Shown in pieces: positions 1 through 8,497 of a DNA stretch of 64,000 nt. The DNA lies in contig JAVJRN010000065.1 of the NCBI GenBank assembly GCA_040218415.1, positions 1-64,000 on the forward strand, in the 5' to 3' direction. The notes below the pieces were generated by a model. It saw nothing but the letters and a program-made list of their open reading frames with translations, did no database searches and had not been told where the DNA came from. Source of the stretch: JAVJRN01 sp040218415 (GTDB taxonomy: Bacteria; Bacteroidota; Bacteroidia; Cytophagales; Cyclobacteriaceae). Numbering within the stretch: the stretch's first letter is position 1; the number at the start of each line of letters is the position of its first letter. Position numbers and translations under genes: made by a program.

Positions 1-626
1 GACTTTATATCACAAAAATCATTGACCTGATCTCTAAAGCAATTTCCCTCTTCAAGCACCCACAATTCATTGTAGTTGATGTCTTCTAGCTTGAGAGATG
101 GTTCTTTTGATGCTTTGCTCGTGTATATATAAAACCTCTCGTAGAAAATAGGGATTGATTTAATGCCATAAACTGTCAACGGCGTGGAGACTATTCCAAG
201 ATCAAGCTCCCCATTTCTTACATTATTGACTACATTTTCTGTGATTTCTTCTTTGATAATGAGTTGTAAATCTGGATAGGCTTCCGACAGGGATTTACCA
301 AAAAGTGGGACCAAGAAGGGGGCAAGTGTAGGAATTATTCCCACGCGCAGTGTCCCATTGAAATTTGCCGTTATTTCAACAGCAAAATTTTTGAGTTGAC
401 GCATCCCACTGATTACTTCCTGTGCCTTTACTAGGAATAAATGTCCATCCTCAGTTACTTCTATCGGCGAAGTAGATCTATTGAAAAGCTTTAGATTGAC
501 CGCCTCTTCCAGTTTTTGAATCTGTAAACTCAGTGCAGGTTGACTTATGTCCAAGCTATCTGCAGCTCGGTTATAGTTACCGTATTTCCACAATGCCAAG
601 GCATATTGCAATTGATTAAAAGTCAT
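1..626 (-). CDS. oxyR: OxyR-like LysR-family regulator (3' end outside window)
   Basis: This reading frame starts with ATG at 626 and is still open at base 1, giving 208 N-terminal codons. Residues about 1-60 form a LysR winged helix-turn-helix (NRAADSLDISQPALSLQIQKL), followed by the start of a LysR substrate-binding domain (GTLRVGIIPTLAPFL). The feature that points to OxyR is a cysteine pair, C196 and C205, in EEGNCFRDQVNDFC. The nine-residue spacing matches the peroxide-sensing Cys199/Cys208 pair of E. coli OxyR. By family knowledge it would sense H2O2 through a reversible disulfide and activate catalase or peroxidase genes; none of these targets is in the window. The 204-nt upstream gap contains no gene. 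The C-terminal part cannot be judged. Confidence 0.82.
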   Translation of the reverse strand, partial: MTFNQLQYALALWKYGNYNRAADSLDISQPALSLQIQKLEEAVNLKLFNRSTSPIEVTEDGHLFLVKAQEVISGMRQLKNFAVEITANFNGTLRVGIIPTLAPFLVPLFGKSLSEAYPDLQLIIKEEITENVVNNVRNGELDLGIVSTPLTVYGIKSIPIFYERFYIYTSKASKEPSLKLEDINYNELWVLEEGNCFRDQVNDFCDIK

Positions 627-830
627 AAGTTGAAATTATAGATTCGAAAAAAGGCTAATTCAAAGTTATCGACTATAGTTTCAACCAAGCAATCAAAACT
701 GGTATTTATTACATAAAATCTAGGGGGAATTAAAGCCAACAGCTATTGCGAAAGCTATTGGTTGGATAGGGTGAATAGTCGACTTTGCTAAACTGCTCTA
801 GCCTTTGTTTGTCGAAGCTGAGTAACACTT

Positions 831-1805
831 CTACATTTTTTCAGCAATAGCCTCGCCCAGCTGATATACTGCCAATGCATAAAGCTGGCTATGATTATAT
901 CGGGTAATCACGTGAAAATTGTCAAAGCAAAACCAGAACTCATCATCAGCATTCTCAAAATCAAAGGCTATTAAAGTTGCGGATTGATCGCTAGATATAT
1001 CGTTTGAGGGTTCATAACCCTGATTGATATAATAAGCGGCTTTATATTTAGGTCTTAGTGATTGTTTTGGTAATTCAACGGTATTTCCTGAAGTTTTAGC
1101 GATAGTTGCTACTGGTTCTCCTTCCTTCCATCGGTGTTCTTTTAAGTAATTGGCTATACTCGCGATAGCATCTCCCACCTGATTGCTAAGGTCTCGGCTT
1201 CCATCATCGTCATAGCTTACGGCATAAGCTCTATAACTGCTTGGCATAAACTGGCAATAACCAATGGCACCTGCATAGGAGCCTTTTACCTCATAAATAT
1301 CAAGTTTCTCTTTGTGACATAAAACAATAAACTCTTCCAGTTCCGACCTGAAAAACTTAGATCTTTTGGGATAACCGAAACTCAGCGTATACAACGCGTC
1401 TAAGACGCGATATGAACCTTTTCTTTGTCCGAAAAATGTTTCCACACCCAATATTCCCAGAATGGTTTGTTCAGGAATTCCAGTTTGTTCGGAGACATTA
1501 TTAATGATTTCTTTATGCTCTTTCCAGAAATCTACCCCAGCATTGATCCGCTCATCTTTCATGAAAATATTTCTATAGCGCTCCCATGTCATGGTGCCTT
1601 CAGCTGGTTTGGTAATTTTCTCAATGATATCCGCTTTGTATTCTGCCTTGCTCAAAATAGTTTTAACCTCATCATCGGAGATTCCATACATTCCTGGGAA
1701 GTCAGCCACAAATTGCGTGACCAGCTGTTGGTCTATTTGTGCTTGGGTAAGGAAAGAAGATATAGATAAGAGAAGGAAAAAGAATAATGAATGAATTTTT
1801 GCCAT
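831..1805 (-). CDS. MltB-like lytic murein transglycosylase
   Basis: A 324-residue exported protein with an N-terminal signal peptide (hydrophobic FFFLLLSISSFLTQAQ). The SLT_2/MltB fold is recognisable from ILGVETFFGQ, whose E122 aligns with the catalytic glutamate in the GVET motif of MltB, and from YAGAIGYCQFMPSSY and DGSRDL in the substrate groove. The family cleaves the MurNAc-GlcNAc bond of peptidoglycan to leave 1,6-anhydroMurNAc and acts in the periplasm. The sequence has no lipobox, so it is probably soluble or loosely attached, unlike E. coli MltB. The C-terminal part, from about residue 255, has no recognised extra peptidoglycan-binding domain. It stands 11 bases downstream of the GNAT gene on the same strand, so co-transcription is possible. 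Confidence 0.85.
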   Translation of the reverse strand: MAKIHSLFFFLLLSISSFLTQAQIDQQLVTQFVADFPGMYGISDDEVKTILSKAEYKADIIEKITKPAEGTMTWERYRNIFMKDERINAGVDFWKEHKEIINNVSEQTGIPEQTILGILGVETFFGQRKGSYRVLDALYTLSFGYPKRSKFFRSELEEFIVLCHKEKLDIYEVKGSYAGAIGYCQFMPSSYRAYAVSYDDDGSRDLSNQVGDAIASIANYLKEHRWKEGEPVATIAKTSGNTVELPKQSLRPKYKAAYYINQGYEPSNDISSDQSATLIAFDFENADDEFWFCFDNFHVITRYNHSQLYALAVYQLGEAIAEKM

Positions 1806-1816
1806 AATATGTCGAC

Positions 1817-2350
1817 CTATTTTAAGTCTATTTTATAGAGTGTGTGTTTTCTTAGGTCTGATGTTAAATCGACCAATGGGTGTTCGAAGTAGCTCACATG
1901 ATTCATGCCACATTTGATCATGACCTGCTCAGATCTTTTATTTGTAACGGCAGTAAATGAGTGAATGGTATGAATGCCAAATTCAGGAGCAATGCTTATC
2001 ACCTTTTTTGCTCCCTCTGTCGCATAACCTTTCCCCCAATGGTGAGCGGCTAATCTCCAACCAATTTCCACACATGGAGCAAAATCAAGGTTTAAAGTAA
2101 CCCGCTTCAACCCAATGAATCCAACAAACTGGTGATCGATAAGTCGGCAAGTAGCGTAAAACATGAAGCCATTAATATCAAAATGAGCTTTTAGTTTTTG
2201 AATGCCCTCATTACTTTGGTCGAGATTTAATGTTGACGGAAAATATTCCATCACCTTAGTATCGGCATTCATTTGGGCAAATGGCGCTAAATCTTGGTCT
2301 TGCCAATTGCGAAAGCCTAATCTTTCCGACTCAAATAAGTAAGACTCCAA
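1817..2350 (-). CDS. GNAT-family N-acetyltransferase, RimJ/RimL type
   Basis: A 177-residue single-domain acetyltransferase. It opens in the style typical of RimJ/RimL-like enzymes (ESERLGFRNWQDQDLAPF), carries the EIGWRL strand, and has an acetyl-CoA pyrophosphate-binding loop, GKGYATEGAK, near residue 110. This group acetylates amino groups of proteins, antibiotics or small molecules; the substrate cannot be read from sequence. The start used here is TTG, 8 bases after the YebC stop, which suggests translational coupling. No closer ATG gives a full N-terminal strand. Confidence 0.8.
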   Translation of the reverse strand: MESYLFESERLGFRNWQDQDLAPFAQMNADTKVMEYFPSTLNLDQSNEGIQKLKAHFDINGFMFYATCRLIDHQFVGFIGLKRVTLNLDFAPCVEIGWRLAAHHWGKGYATEGAKKVISIAPEFGIHTIHSFTAVTNKRSEQVMIKCGMNHVSYFEHPLVDLTSDLRKHTLYKIDLK

Positions 2351-2358
2351 ATGCTTCG

Positions 2359-3069
2359 CTATGCGATGTTTGTGAATACTTGCTGCACATCATCGTCATC
2401 TTCAATTTTATCGAGCATTTTTTCAATGTCTTCCATTTGCTCTTCTGTAAAATCAACAGGCGTGGTTGGAATTCTTTGTAAGTTGGATTTTTTAATCTCA
2501 ATACCCTTATCCTCGATAGCTTTCGTTAGGGAGCCAAAGTTGGTGTAGTCTCCATAGAGATAAATTAAATTTTCATTGGTTTCAATCTCCTCTAGGCCGG
2601 CATCTATAAGTTCAAATTCAAGTTCTTCTAGGTCTATGTCATCCGTTTTTTCAAGTTCGATGACTGCTTTTCGGCTAAACATAAACTCTAATGAACCATT
2701 AGGAGCCAATCCACCACCCGCTTTATTGAAATATGATTTGACATTTGCGACTGTTCGCGTCGTGTTATCTGTAGCACATTCTACGAATACCAACACGCCA
2801 TGCGGGCCTTTTCCTTCGTAGGAAGTTTCTACATAGTCAGCCGTGTCACTTCCTAGGGCTCTTTTGATTGCATTATCAATATTGTCCTTAGGCATGTTTT
2901 GTGCCTTGGCATTTTGAATGGCCGCCCGCAATTTTGCGTTCATTTCGATCTCAGGACCTGCTTCTTTTACTGCCAAAGTGATTTGCTTCGCCAGTTTTGG
3001 AAACACTTTCGACATCTTGTCCCATCTCGCTTCTTTTGCGGCGCGTCTATATTCAAATGCTCTTCCCAT
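2359..3069 (-). CDS. yebC: YebC/PmpR/TACO1-family protein
   Basis: A 236-residue member of the YebC family, recognised from its N-terminal MGRAFEYRRAAKEARWDKMSK (in most species MAGHSKW..KR) and the NAKAQNMPKDNIDNAIKRA segment, followed by the typical acidic C-terminal domain. Family members act as DNA-binding transcriptional regulators (PmpR) or as translation factors that relieve ribosome stalling (TACO1 and recent bacterial work). Length is close to the usual 240-250 residues. The N-terminus starts GRAFEYR rather than GHSKW, a variant I associate with Bacteroidota. It is probably the first gene of a small operon with the GNAT gene. Confidence 0.88.
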   Translation of the reverse strand: MGRAFEYRRAAKEARWDKMSKVFPKLAKQITLAVKEAGPEIEMNAKLRAAIQNAKAQNMPKDNIDNAIKRALGSDTADYVETSYEGKGPHGVLVFVECATDNTTRTVANVKSYFNKAGGGLAPNGSLEFMFSRKAVIELEKTDDIDLEELEFELIDAGLEEIETNENLIYLYGDYTNFGSLTKAIEDKGIEIKKSNLQRIPTTPVDFTEEQMEDIEKMLDKIEDDDDVQQVFTNIA

Positions 3070-3127
3070 GAGTTATGTAGTTTTTCGCAAAAGTAGCATT
3101 TCAATTTTACGTTAAAAACGTTATTGA

Positions 3128-3481
3128 TTACAGTTTTTCTATTACTGCTTTTAATTTTTCCAGGTCAACAGGTTTTTGTAGATATCCATCATAGTCAACA
3201 TCAGGAAAATCCGACTTCATGATTGATTCAGGATGACTTGATACAATTATGATTTTCGGGCGATGTATCAATAAGTCAACAAACTCGGGTCCATCTAATC
3301 CGGAAATATTAATATCTAGAAATATAAGATCTGGTTTCTGTCGTTCTATTTCGAGCGCTGCACTCACCGTGTCACCATATTCATTTAGTATTTCTATCCC
3401 TTCAATTTTTTTCAAATAGAATTTAAGAATATCAATGTATTCTTTTTCATCCTCTATGATAATGGATTTGAACGTTTGCAT
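3128..3481 (-). CDS. Stand-alone response-regulator receiver protein
   Basis: A 117-residue CheY-like receiver with no output domain. Visible elements are the acidic pocket (EDE, residues 10-12), the phosphoacceptor D56 in LIFLDINISGLDG, a switch serine in IVSSHPES and the conserved lysine in LQKPVD. I place the start at ATG 3481. The same frame extends upstream to 3562, but those 27 residues are not part of a receiver fold and lie before the first receiver strand. Such small receivers relay phosphate or act as a diffusible output. No kinase is adjacent, and the cognate partner is unknown. Confidence 0.8.
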   Translation of the reverse strand: MQTFKSIIIEDEKEYIDILKFYLKKIEGIEILNEYGDTVSAALEIERQKPDLIFLDINISGLDGPEFVDLLIHRPKIIIVSSHPESIMKSDFPDVDYDGYLQKPVDLEKLKAVIEKL

Positions 3482-3726
3482 TTTGCTGGTTGAAATATGT
3501 TTTTCTAAAAAATATGAAGTTAATATTAAAGAAATACAAAGAAAACTCTTTAGCGCTAACATCTAAGATTTAGCCAATTTAATAGTGATCATTCATCACT
3601 ATTTTAATCGCAGGGCGATAGCCCAATAGGTCTAATTCCCCGATGCTCTGCGTCGGAAGCTAGGGTTAAGGGTTCTTCCCTTGGCTTTAATACCATTTAT
3701 TAATAGTATATCCAAGAGCTTTAAGC

Positions 3727-6558
3727 TTACTCGCCAAAAAAGTCAAAGAAGTTTCTTCTTCTTTCCAACTTCAGATCTTGCAATAGCGCAGATTTAGGCC
3801 TTATGATGAGAGAAAAGGACTGAAAAGTTCCAAAAGGTACCCAACTAAAATTCATGGTCCAGCAGTGCAAATCACGGCTCACGCCTATTCTGGTTTGAGT
3901 TATTTCTTTGGCCTTGAAGTCATAGCCCGACTGGAAGGTTATTTGGGTATTATCGGTGAGTCCTAGCGAGCCACTGAACGACGTGGATTGCGTGATTTGT
4001 GCCTCTTGTAATCCATTTTTTCTGCGATTAATGGAGTAACGCAGCTGCAAAGACCAAGGCACATTGAAATCAACATATTGCTCAGGGTTTTGCCTTACAT
4101 AGGCTTTCTCGTCATCGGTACCGAACGGTGAATTTTCTAGATTAGTGGGGTCAGTGAAATCTGGCTGATTGCCAAAATTCGCATCATTTTGGTCGTTTTC
4201 ATCGTCATTTCCCCTGCCATTTTTTTTAGGTTTAAAATTAAAATTGACGGAAGAGTTCACACTCTGTAGCGTGCCTAATCCCTGACCATTGTTCCAGGCA
4301 TATTGGTTGATTCTTCGATCTCGAATGGTGACCGTACCATTCTCAGAGACTCTTCTACTGGTCTCTTTATAAATATACGGGTCAAAAGCCCCTTGAATCG
4401 TTAAGGAAATGGCATTTTTAAAGAAGCTTGTCCGGGCATTCCAGCTGATATTGTTGAGTTTAAAAGAGTCTGCAGCAAAATTGTACCCTGTGTTCATGGC
4501 CAAGTTATCAAAGACTTTAACTTTCTTGAATTCCCGCGTACTGTCTTTCAAGTCTCGAACTTTCATTTCCAAATTGTTCGTTAATGAAAAGCTCAAAGTC
4601 CGGCTTTCTCTACCTGAGGGCGATCCGTAGGCAAAACCTTCATATTTTGATAACCTCACCTTTCGCCCTGTACTGTCCACTTGCACGGAATCATATACTC
4701 CTCTATTTACCGTACCAAAGTCAGGATTGTAGCTGAAAGATAAACTAGGCGTAACTACATGTCGGATAGCTTCGATTTTTTTACCCTTAATGAAAACAGT
4801 ACCATAGTACCGCGTATTGACCGATGCTCCTGAGCTCCAGCTTCCAGCACGACTAAATCCTTCCACCGTATCTATTCTTATTCCATTTTCTTCAGGTACG
4901 TAAGTGTAATCGAGCTCCCGTGTATACCATACTTCTTGGTAATTGAAACTTGGACTTACGGTTAAAAATTTCAGCACATTAAAAGAAGTTGACAAGGGTA
5001 TTCTGTGTTGCCCACCAAACTTGGCCCGATCATAAATAACATCAAGGTTAGATATATTGAAATCTACGATGCTATCCGATAGGGCATTTTTATTTACGAT
5101 GTTCACATTGTTGAAAGCGCCACTATTAACATTTAAGCGATTGTTGGTCAGTTCATTTTTTGCCACGAAGTTGTGACTAAAGCTCAACTTGGCCAATGGC
5201 GAACTGGCGTTTTTTGCAAATCTTTTCAGTGGGAATTGTCGAGCAGTATTAAAGGTAAGATCTGGTAAGCTCATGCTTACTATACCGGTGGATAGGTTTT
5301 GGGTGTGCCTTCCGTTTAAGCCTAGATTAAAAGGTGTTCCTGAAAATTTTTGTGTGTAACTCAAATTAGATGTGAGCTGTGGGTTGATACTGCGGTTGAA
5401 GTTTTGGTTTACCAGGTTATTGTTCACATTGTAGCTTTGGGTCTGTGCCGATACAGAAGCACTGAAAGAAGAATTACCACGAGTCAATGGTCTATGATTC
5501 CATCTCACAGAGTAATCATTCGTTTCAAACTCGTTGGCATCTCCCGAATTACCAATGGACTTGTTGTAAGAAAGATTAAAAGAGCCATTGAACTTATAGC
5601 GTACTTTATAATTGGTATTGGCATTTAAGGAGTGACCACCTCTGGAATACAAGGCTCCTGTTAGCTTCAAATCGGCATAATCGCTGAATCCGAAATAATA
5701 ACCCATATCACGTAGGAAGAATCCCCTGACCCGTTCTTCTCCATAGGAAGGAAAGATGATGCCAGAAGCCTTTCTTCTAGGCTGTGGAAACATTCCAAAT
5801 GGAAACCAAAGTGGGGTAGGCACTTCTCTAAATTTCAAATTAAAAGGACCTGAGACCACCTTATTACCAGGAATTACCTTGATTTTTTGCGATTCGATGA
5901 AAAAGTGTGGATCTCCCAAGTTACAAGTGGTATAGCGTGCGCCTCGGATAAACATTTCGTCATCTTCATTCTTTTTTACGTCATCGCCATGCATAAATGC
6001 ACCATCCTGTGCAGTAACCACACCTTTAATAATGGCTCTTTTTGACTTAAAATTATAGATGATTTGATTGGTCTCATACACGTCTTGTCCTTCAGAGAAA
6101 ACTGGCTTGCCTACTTTTCGTCCAGTGGTGTCTAGGGAATAGGTTGAATTAATGGTTCTTTTTTCCCAATTAACGATTGTTCGATCGGCCTCTAGCGTAA
6201 CTTCACCATAATCCACATGGGTTTTTCCGAAGAGCAGCATTTTTTTGTTTTGCACATCGAAAACAATTGAGTCTCTGGCAGAATAATTGATAGTGGTGAG
6301 GATGTCGTTTTTAGGAGTTTTGGTTTCGGTTTTTGTGGAATCGTTGTTTAAATTATTGGTTGCTACGTTAAGTAGGCTATCGGATTCATTCAACAGCTCA
6401 GTCGAATCCTGCCCCGATATATCCAGTTCACCACTGAAAGTATTTTCAGAAAACATAACACTATCAGCAACAGGAGTCTTTGAAATAAGGCTATCTGCCT
6501 GACCAACTGCTTCAAATAAAGAAAAAATGAAAAGAATTATGATAGCCGGTCGCCTCAA
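3727..6558 (-). CDS. lptD: LPS-assembly protein LptD (OstA), Bacteroidota type
   Basis: A 943-residue outer-membrane protein with a signal segment (AIIILFIFSLFEAVGQ). An N-terminal OstA/LptA-like beta-jellyroll (about 85-230) contains YGEVTLEADRTIVNW, and a long C-terminal beta-barrel follows, rich in alternating aromatic and polar strands. The family inserts lipopolysaccharide into the outer leaflet as the last step of Lpt transport. The PLWFPFGMFPQPRRKASG stretch is typical of Bacteroidota LptD. The reading starts at a TTG (6558), since no upstream ATG is in frame. The gene diverges from the amidase across a 79-base region that must hold both promoters. The barrel is unusually rich in low-complexity Asn/Asp near residue 780. 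Confidence 0.82.
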   Translation of the reverse strand: MRRPAIIILFIFSLFEAVGQADSLISKTPVADSVMFSENTFSGELDISGQDSTELLNESDSLLNVATNNLNNDSTKTETKTPKNDILTTINYSARDSIVFDVQNKKMLLFGKTHVDYGEVTLEADRTIVNWEKRTINSTYSLDTTGRKVGKPVFSEGQDVYETNQIIYNFKSKRAIIKGVVTAQDGAFMHGDDVKKNEDDEMFIRGARYTTCNLGDPHFFIESQKIKVIPGNKVVSGPFNLKFREVPTPLWFPFGMFPQPRRKASGIIFPSYGEERVRGFFLRDMGYYFGFSDYADLKLTGALYSRGGHSLNANTNYKVRYKFNGSFNLSYNKSIGNSGDANEFETNDYSVRWNHRPLTRGNSSFSASVSAQTQSYNVNNNLVNQNFNRSINPQLTSNLSYTQKFSGTPFNLGLNGRHTQNLSTGIVSMSLPDLTFNTARQFPLKRFAKNASSPLAKLSFSHNFVAKNELTNNRLNVNSGAFNNVNIVNKNALSDSIVDFNISNLDVIYDRAKFGGQHRIPLSTSFNVLKFLTVSPSFNYQEVWYTRELDYTYVPEENGIRIDTVEGFSRAGSWSSGASVNTRYYGTVFIKGKKIEAIRHVVTPSLSFSYNPDFGTVNRGVYDSVQVDSTGRKVRLSKYEGFAYGSPSGRESRTLSFSLTNNLEMKVRDLKDSTREFKKVKVFDNLAMNTGYNFAADSFKLNNISWNARTSFFKNAISLTIQGAFDPYIYKETSRRVSENGTVTIRDRRINQYAWNNGQGLGTLQSVNSSVNFNFKPKKNGRGNDDENDQNDANFGNQPDFTDPTNLENSPFGTDDEKAYVRQNPEQYVDFNVPWSLQLRYSINRRKNGLQEAQITQSTSFSGSLGLTDNTQITFQSGYDFKAKEITQTRIGVSRDLHCWTMNFSWVPFGTFQSFSLIIRPKSALLQDLKLERRRNFFDFFGE

Positions 6559-6637
6559 GCCCTCGCAGATTTTAATTTCAGACCAAAAATTTACAATTTT
6601 GTAAAATTATGGGATTTAAATATATAACCGTACTGCT

Positions 6638-7420
6638 GTGAGAAATATTGCGATTCCATTTTGCATTTCGTTATTCGTTGTATTGGCCAGCTTCAATACG
6701 ACCGGTATACGTACCAACAAAATTCAACGGGTAGTTATCGATCCCGGACATGGCGGGAAAGACCCAGGAACACATGGGGAAATTTCGAAAGAAAAAGATC
6801 TTGCACTTGCTATCTCTTTGGAGCTAGGTCGTATCATCAATGAAAATCTACCCGACGTAGAAGTCTTATACACCAGAAAAGACGATAGTTTTCCTGAGCT
6901 TCATTGGCGTGCCGACTGGGCAAATCAAAAGGCCGCCGACCTATTTATATCAGTTCATGCCAACTGGGTGGCTAATCCGAAAGTATATGGAACAGAAACC
7001 TATGTGATGGGTGTCCAAAATATTGACCGTAATTTTGAAGTAGCCAAAAGGGAGAATTCCGTGATTTTATTAGAAGATAACTATGAAGCTAATTATGAAG
7101 GTTTTGATCCTGAAGCTCCAGAGTCATACATTCTTTTTTCTTTAACTCAATCTTCCTTTCATGAGCGAAGTATTTTATTAGCTGATAAAATCGAAAATCA
7201 GTTTAAAACCAAGGCAGGTCGTAGGAGCAGAGGAGTAAAACAATCAAGTTTGTATCTATTATGGAGTACCGCCATGCCCAGTGTTCTAGTAGAAGTAGGA
7301 TATCTTAGCAATGCAAAAGAGGAAAGAGAACTCAATGATAAGTTGAATCAAGTATATATCGCATCCGGGATATACCGTGCTTTTAGAGATTATAAAAAGG
7401 AGATAGAATCCTTAAATTAA
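6638..7420 (+). CDS. N-acetylmuramoyl-L-alanine amidase (Amidase_3)
   Basis: A 260-residue zinc amidase that cleaves the bond between MurNAc and the stem peptide. The first 24 residues are a signal peptide or anchor. The zinc and catalytic residues are all visible: H38 in IDPGHGGKDPG, E52 in SKEKDLALA, H107 in FISVHANW, and the catalytic glutamate in VLVEVGYLSN near residue 230. The start is GTG at 6638; an ATG at 6609 runs into a TGA at once in its own frame. No SPOR or LysM domain is attached. Its position opposite lptD and just before an MCE gene puts it in an envelope-biogenesis neighbourhood. Confidence 0.88.
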   Translation: MRNIAIPFCISLFVVLASFNTTGIRTNKIQRVVIDPGHGGKDPGTHGEISKEKDLALAISLELGRIINENLPDVEVLYTRKDDSFPELHWRADWANQKAADLFISVHANWVANPKVYGTETYVMGVQNIDRNFEVAKRENSVILLEDNYEANYEGFDPEAPESYILFSLTQSSFHERSILLADKIENQFKTKAGRRSRGVKQSSLYLLWSTAMPSVLVEVGYLSNAKEERELNDKLNQVYIASGIYRAFRDYKKEIESLN

Positions 7421-7508
7421 CTTTTTGCTAATTTCTTCGGCTTTCGAAACATTTTGAAATTCTAAGCCTTAGTTTTATAGTAATTGCCATTTAAATCCAA
7501 AATATATA

Positions 7509-8453
7509 ATGTCAAAAGAAATTAAAGTAGGAATAATTGCGCTCGTTGCTGGTGTCACGCTTTACTACGGATTCAATTTTTTAAAAGGTGTAGATTTTTT
7601 TTCATCTACGAAAAAATATTACGTGTTGTATGATAATGTGGATGGGCTGACCAAGTCAAACCCTGTAATCATTAATGGGTTAACTGTAGGTCGTGTGAGT
7701 AAAATACAGCTCAAGCAACAAGTTAAAAATCAAATTTTGGTAGAGCTTACCATAGATCAAGAAATAGATCTTGGGGATGAAACTGTGGCTAAATTGAGTA
7801 ACACTGATTTTCTGGGTAGCAAAGGGATAGTGCTGGAAGTAGGCTCACTAAAAAACAAGTTAGAACCAAAGGATACTTTGATCTCTGAAGTCGATAAAGG
7901 TATCGGACAGATTCTGGAAGATGCGACACCAGTTGCAAATAACCTCAATGTGACCATAAGCCGCATCAATGATATTTTGGTCGGCATGCAAGGTAGCGGG
8001 GAGAAAATCAATGATGCCATAGGTAATTTGAATCTTACGATGACTAAACTCAACGTCATTTTGGAAAAAAACAAAGATTTGGACGTTTCCGAAATACTTG
8101 CTTCCACCAATAAGCTTATCGAAAACGTGGATCGACGAACGTCTCAAATCGAGCCAATTATCGCAAAATCGGAGCAGTTGATGGATAGCTTAAACAATTT
8201 GCGATTAAATCAGACCCTATTTGCCATCGAAAAATTAGTGGAGAACCTGAATCAGACGGTCACGATGATGCAAAATCCAAATTCTTCTTTTGGTCGCTTG
8301 GTCAACGAAGATTCTCTTTACAACAATATCAATCAGGCTATGGTAGATTTGGACAAGCTATTGTTACATATCGATCGATATCCGAAACACTTTTTTGCAC
8401 CATTAGGAAAAAGCCATGATAAAATTATGAAAGACCTCAATCGAGAGGACTAG
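7509..8453 (+). CDS. mlaD: MlaD/MCE-domain protein, lipid transport
   Basis: A 314-residue protein with a single N-terminal membrane segment (IIALVAGVTLYYGFNFL), then an MCE domain at about 35-115 (YVLYDNVDGL, NGLTVGRVSKI, LGSKGIVLEVG), then a long helical tail. In MlaD the MCE domain forms a hexameric ring that passes phospholipids between the inner and outer membranes. The coiled-coil tail is longer than in E. coli MlaD (183 residues), as is common for Bacteroidota. The usual MlaE permease and MlaF ATPase are not adjacent. It follows the amidase by 88 bases on the same strand. Confidence 0.85.
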   Translation: MSKEIKVGIIALVAGVTLYYGFNFLKGVDFFSSTKKYYVLYDNVDGLTKSNPVIINGLTVGRVSKIQLKQQVKNQILVELTIDQEIDLGDETVAKLSNTDFLGSKGIVLEVGSLKNKLEPKDTLISEVDKGIGQILEDATPVANNLNVTISRINDILVGMQGSGEKINDAIGNLNLTMTKLNVILEKNKDLDVSEILASTNKLIENVDRRTSQIEPIIAKSEQLMDSLNNLRLNQTLFAIEKLVENLNQTVTMMQNPNSSFGRLVNEDSLYNNINQAMVDLDKLLLHIDRYPKHFFAPLGKSHDKIMKDLNRED

Positions 8454-8463
8454 CTTTTCTTAC

Positions 8464-8493
8464 TTTTGGGGTAAATAACCCTACACCCCAAAA
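8464..8493 (+). terminator. Hairpin directly before the carboxylase start
   Basis: A 9-bp perfect inverted repeat (TTTTGGGGT, 8464-8472; ACCCCAAAA, 8485-8493) with a 12-base loop. It lies 11 bases after the MCE stop and ends 4 bases before the carboxylase ATG. There is no T-run after it, so it may attenuate transcription or mask the ribosome site rather than terminate cleanly. Confidence 0.5.
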
Positions 8494-8497
8494 TTAG

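Noticed and set aside
3482..3562. 27-residue N-terminal extension of the receiver protein
   Set aside because: The receiver fold begins after ATG 3481, and the extension looks like translated upstream DNA.
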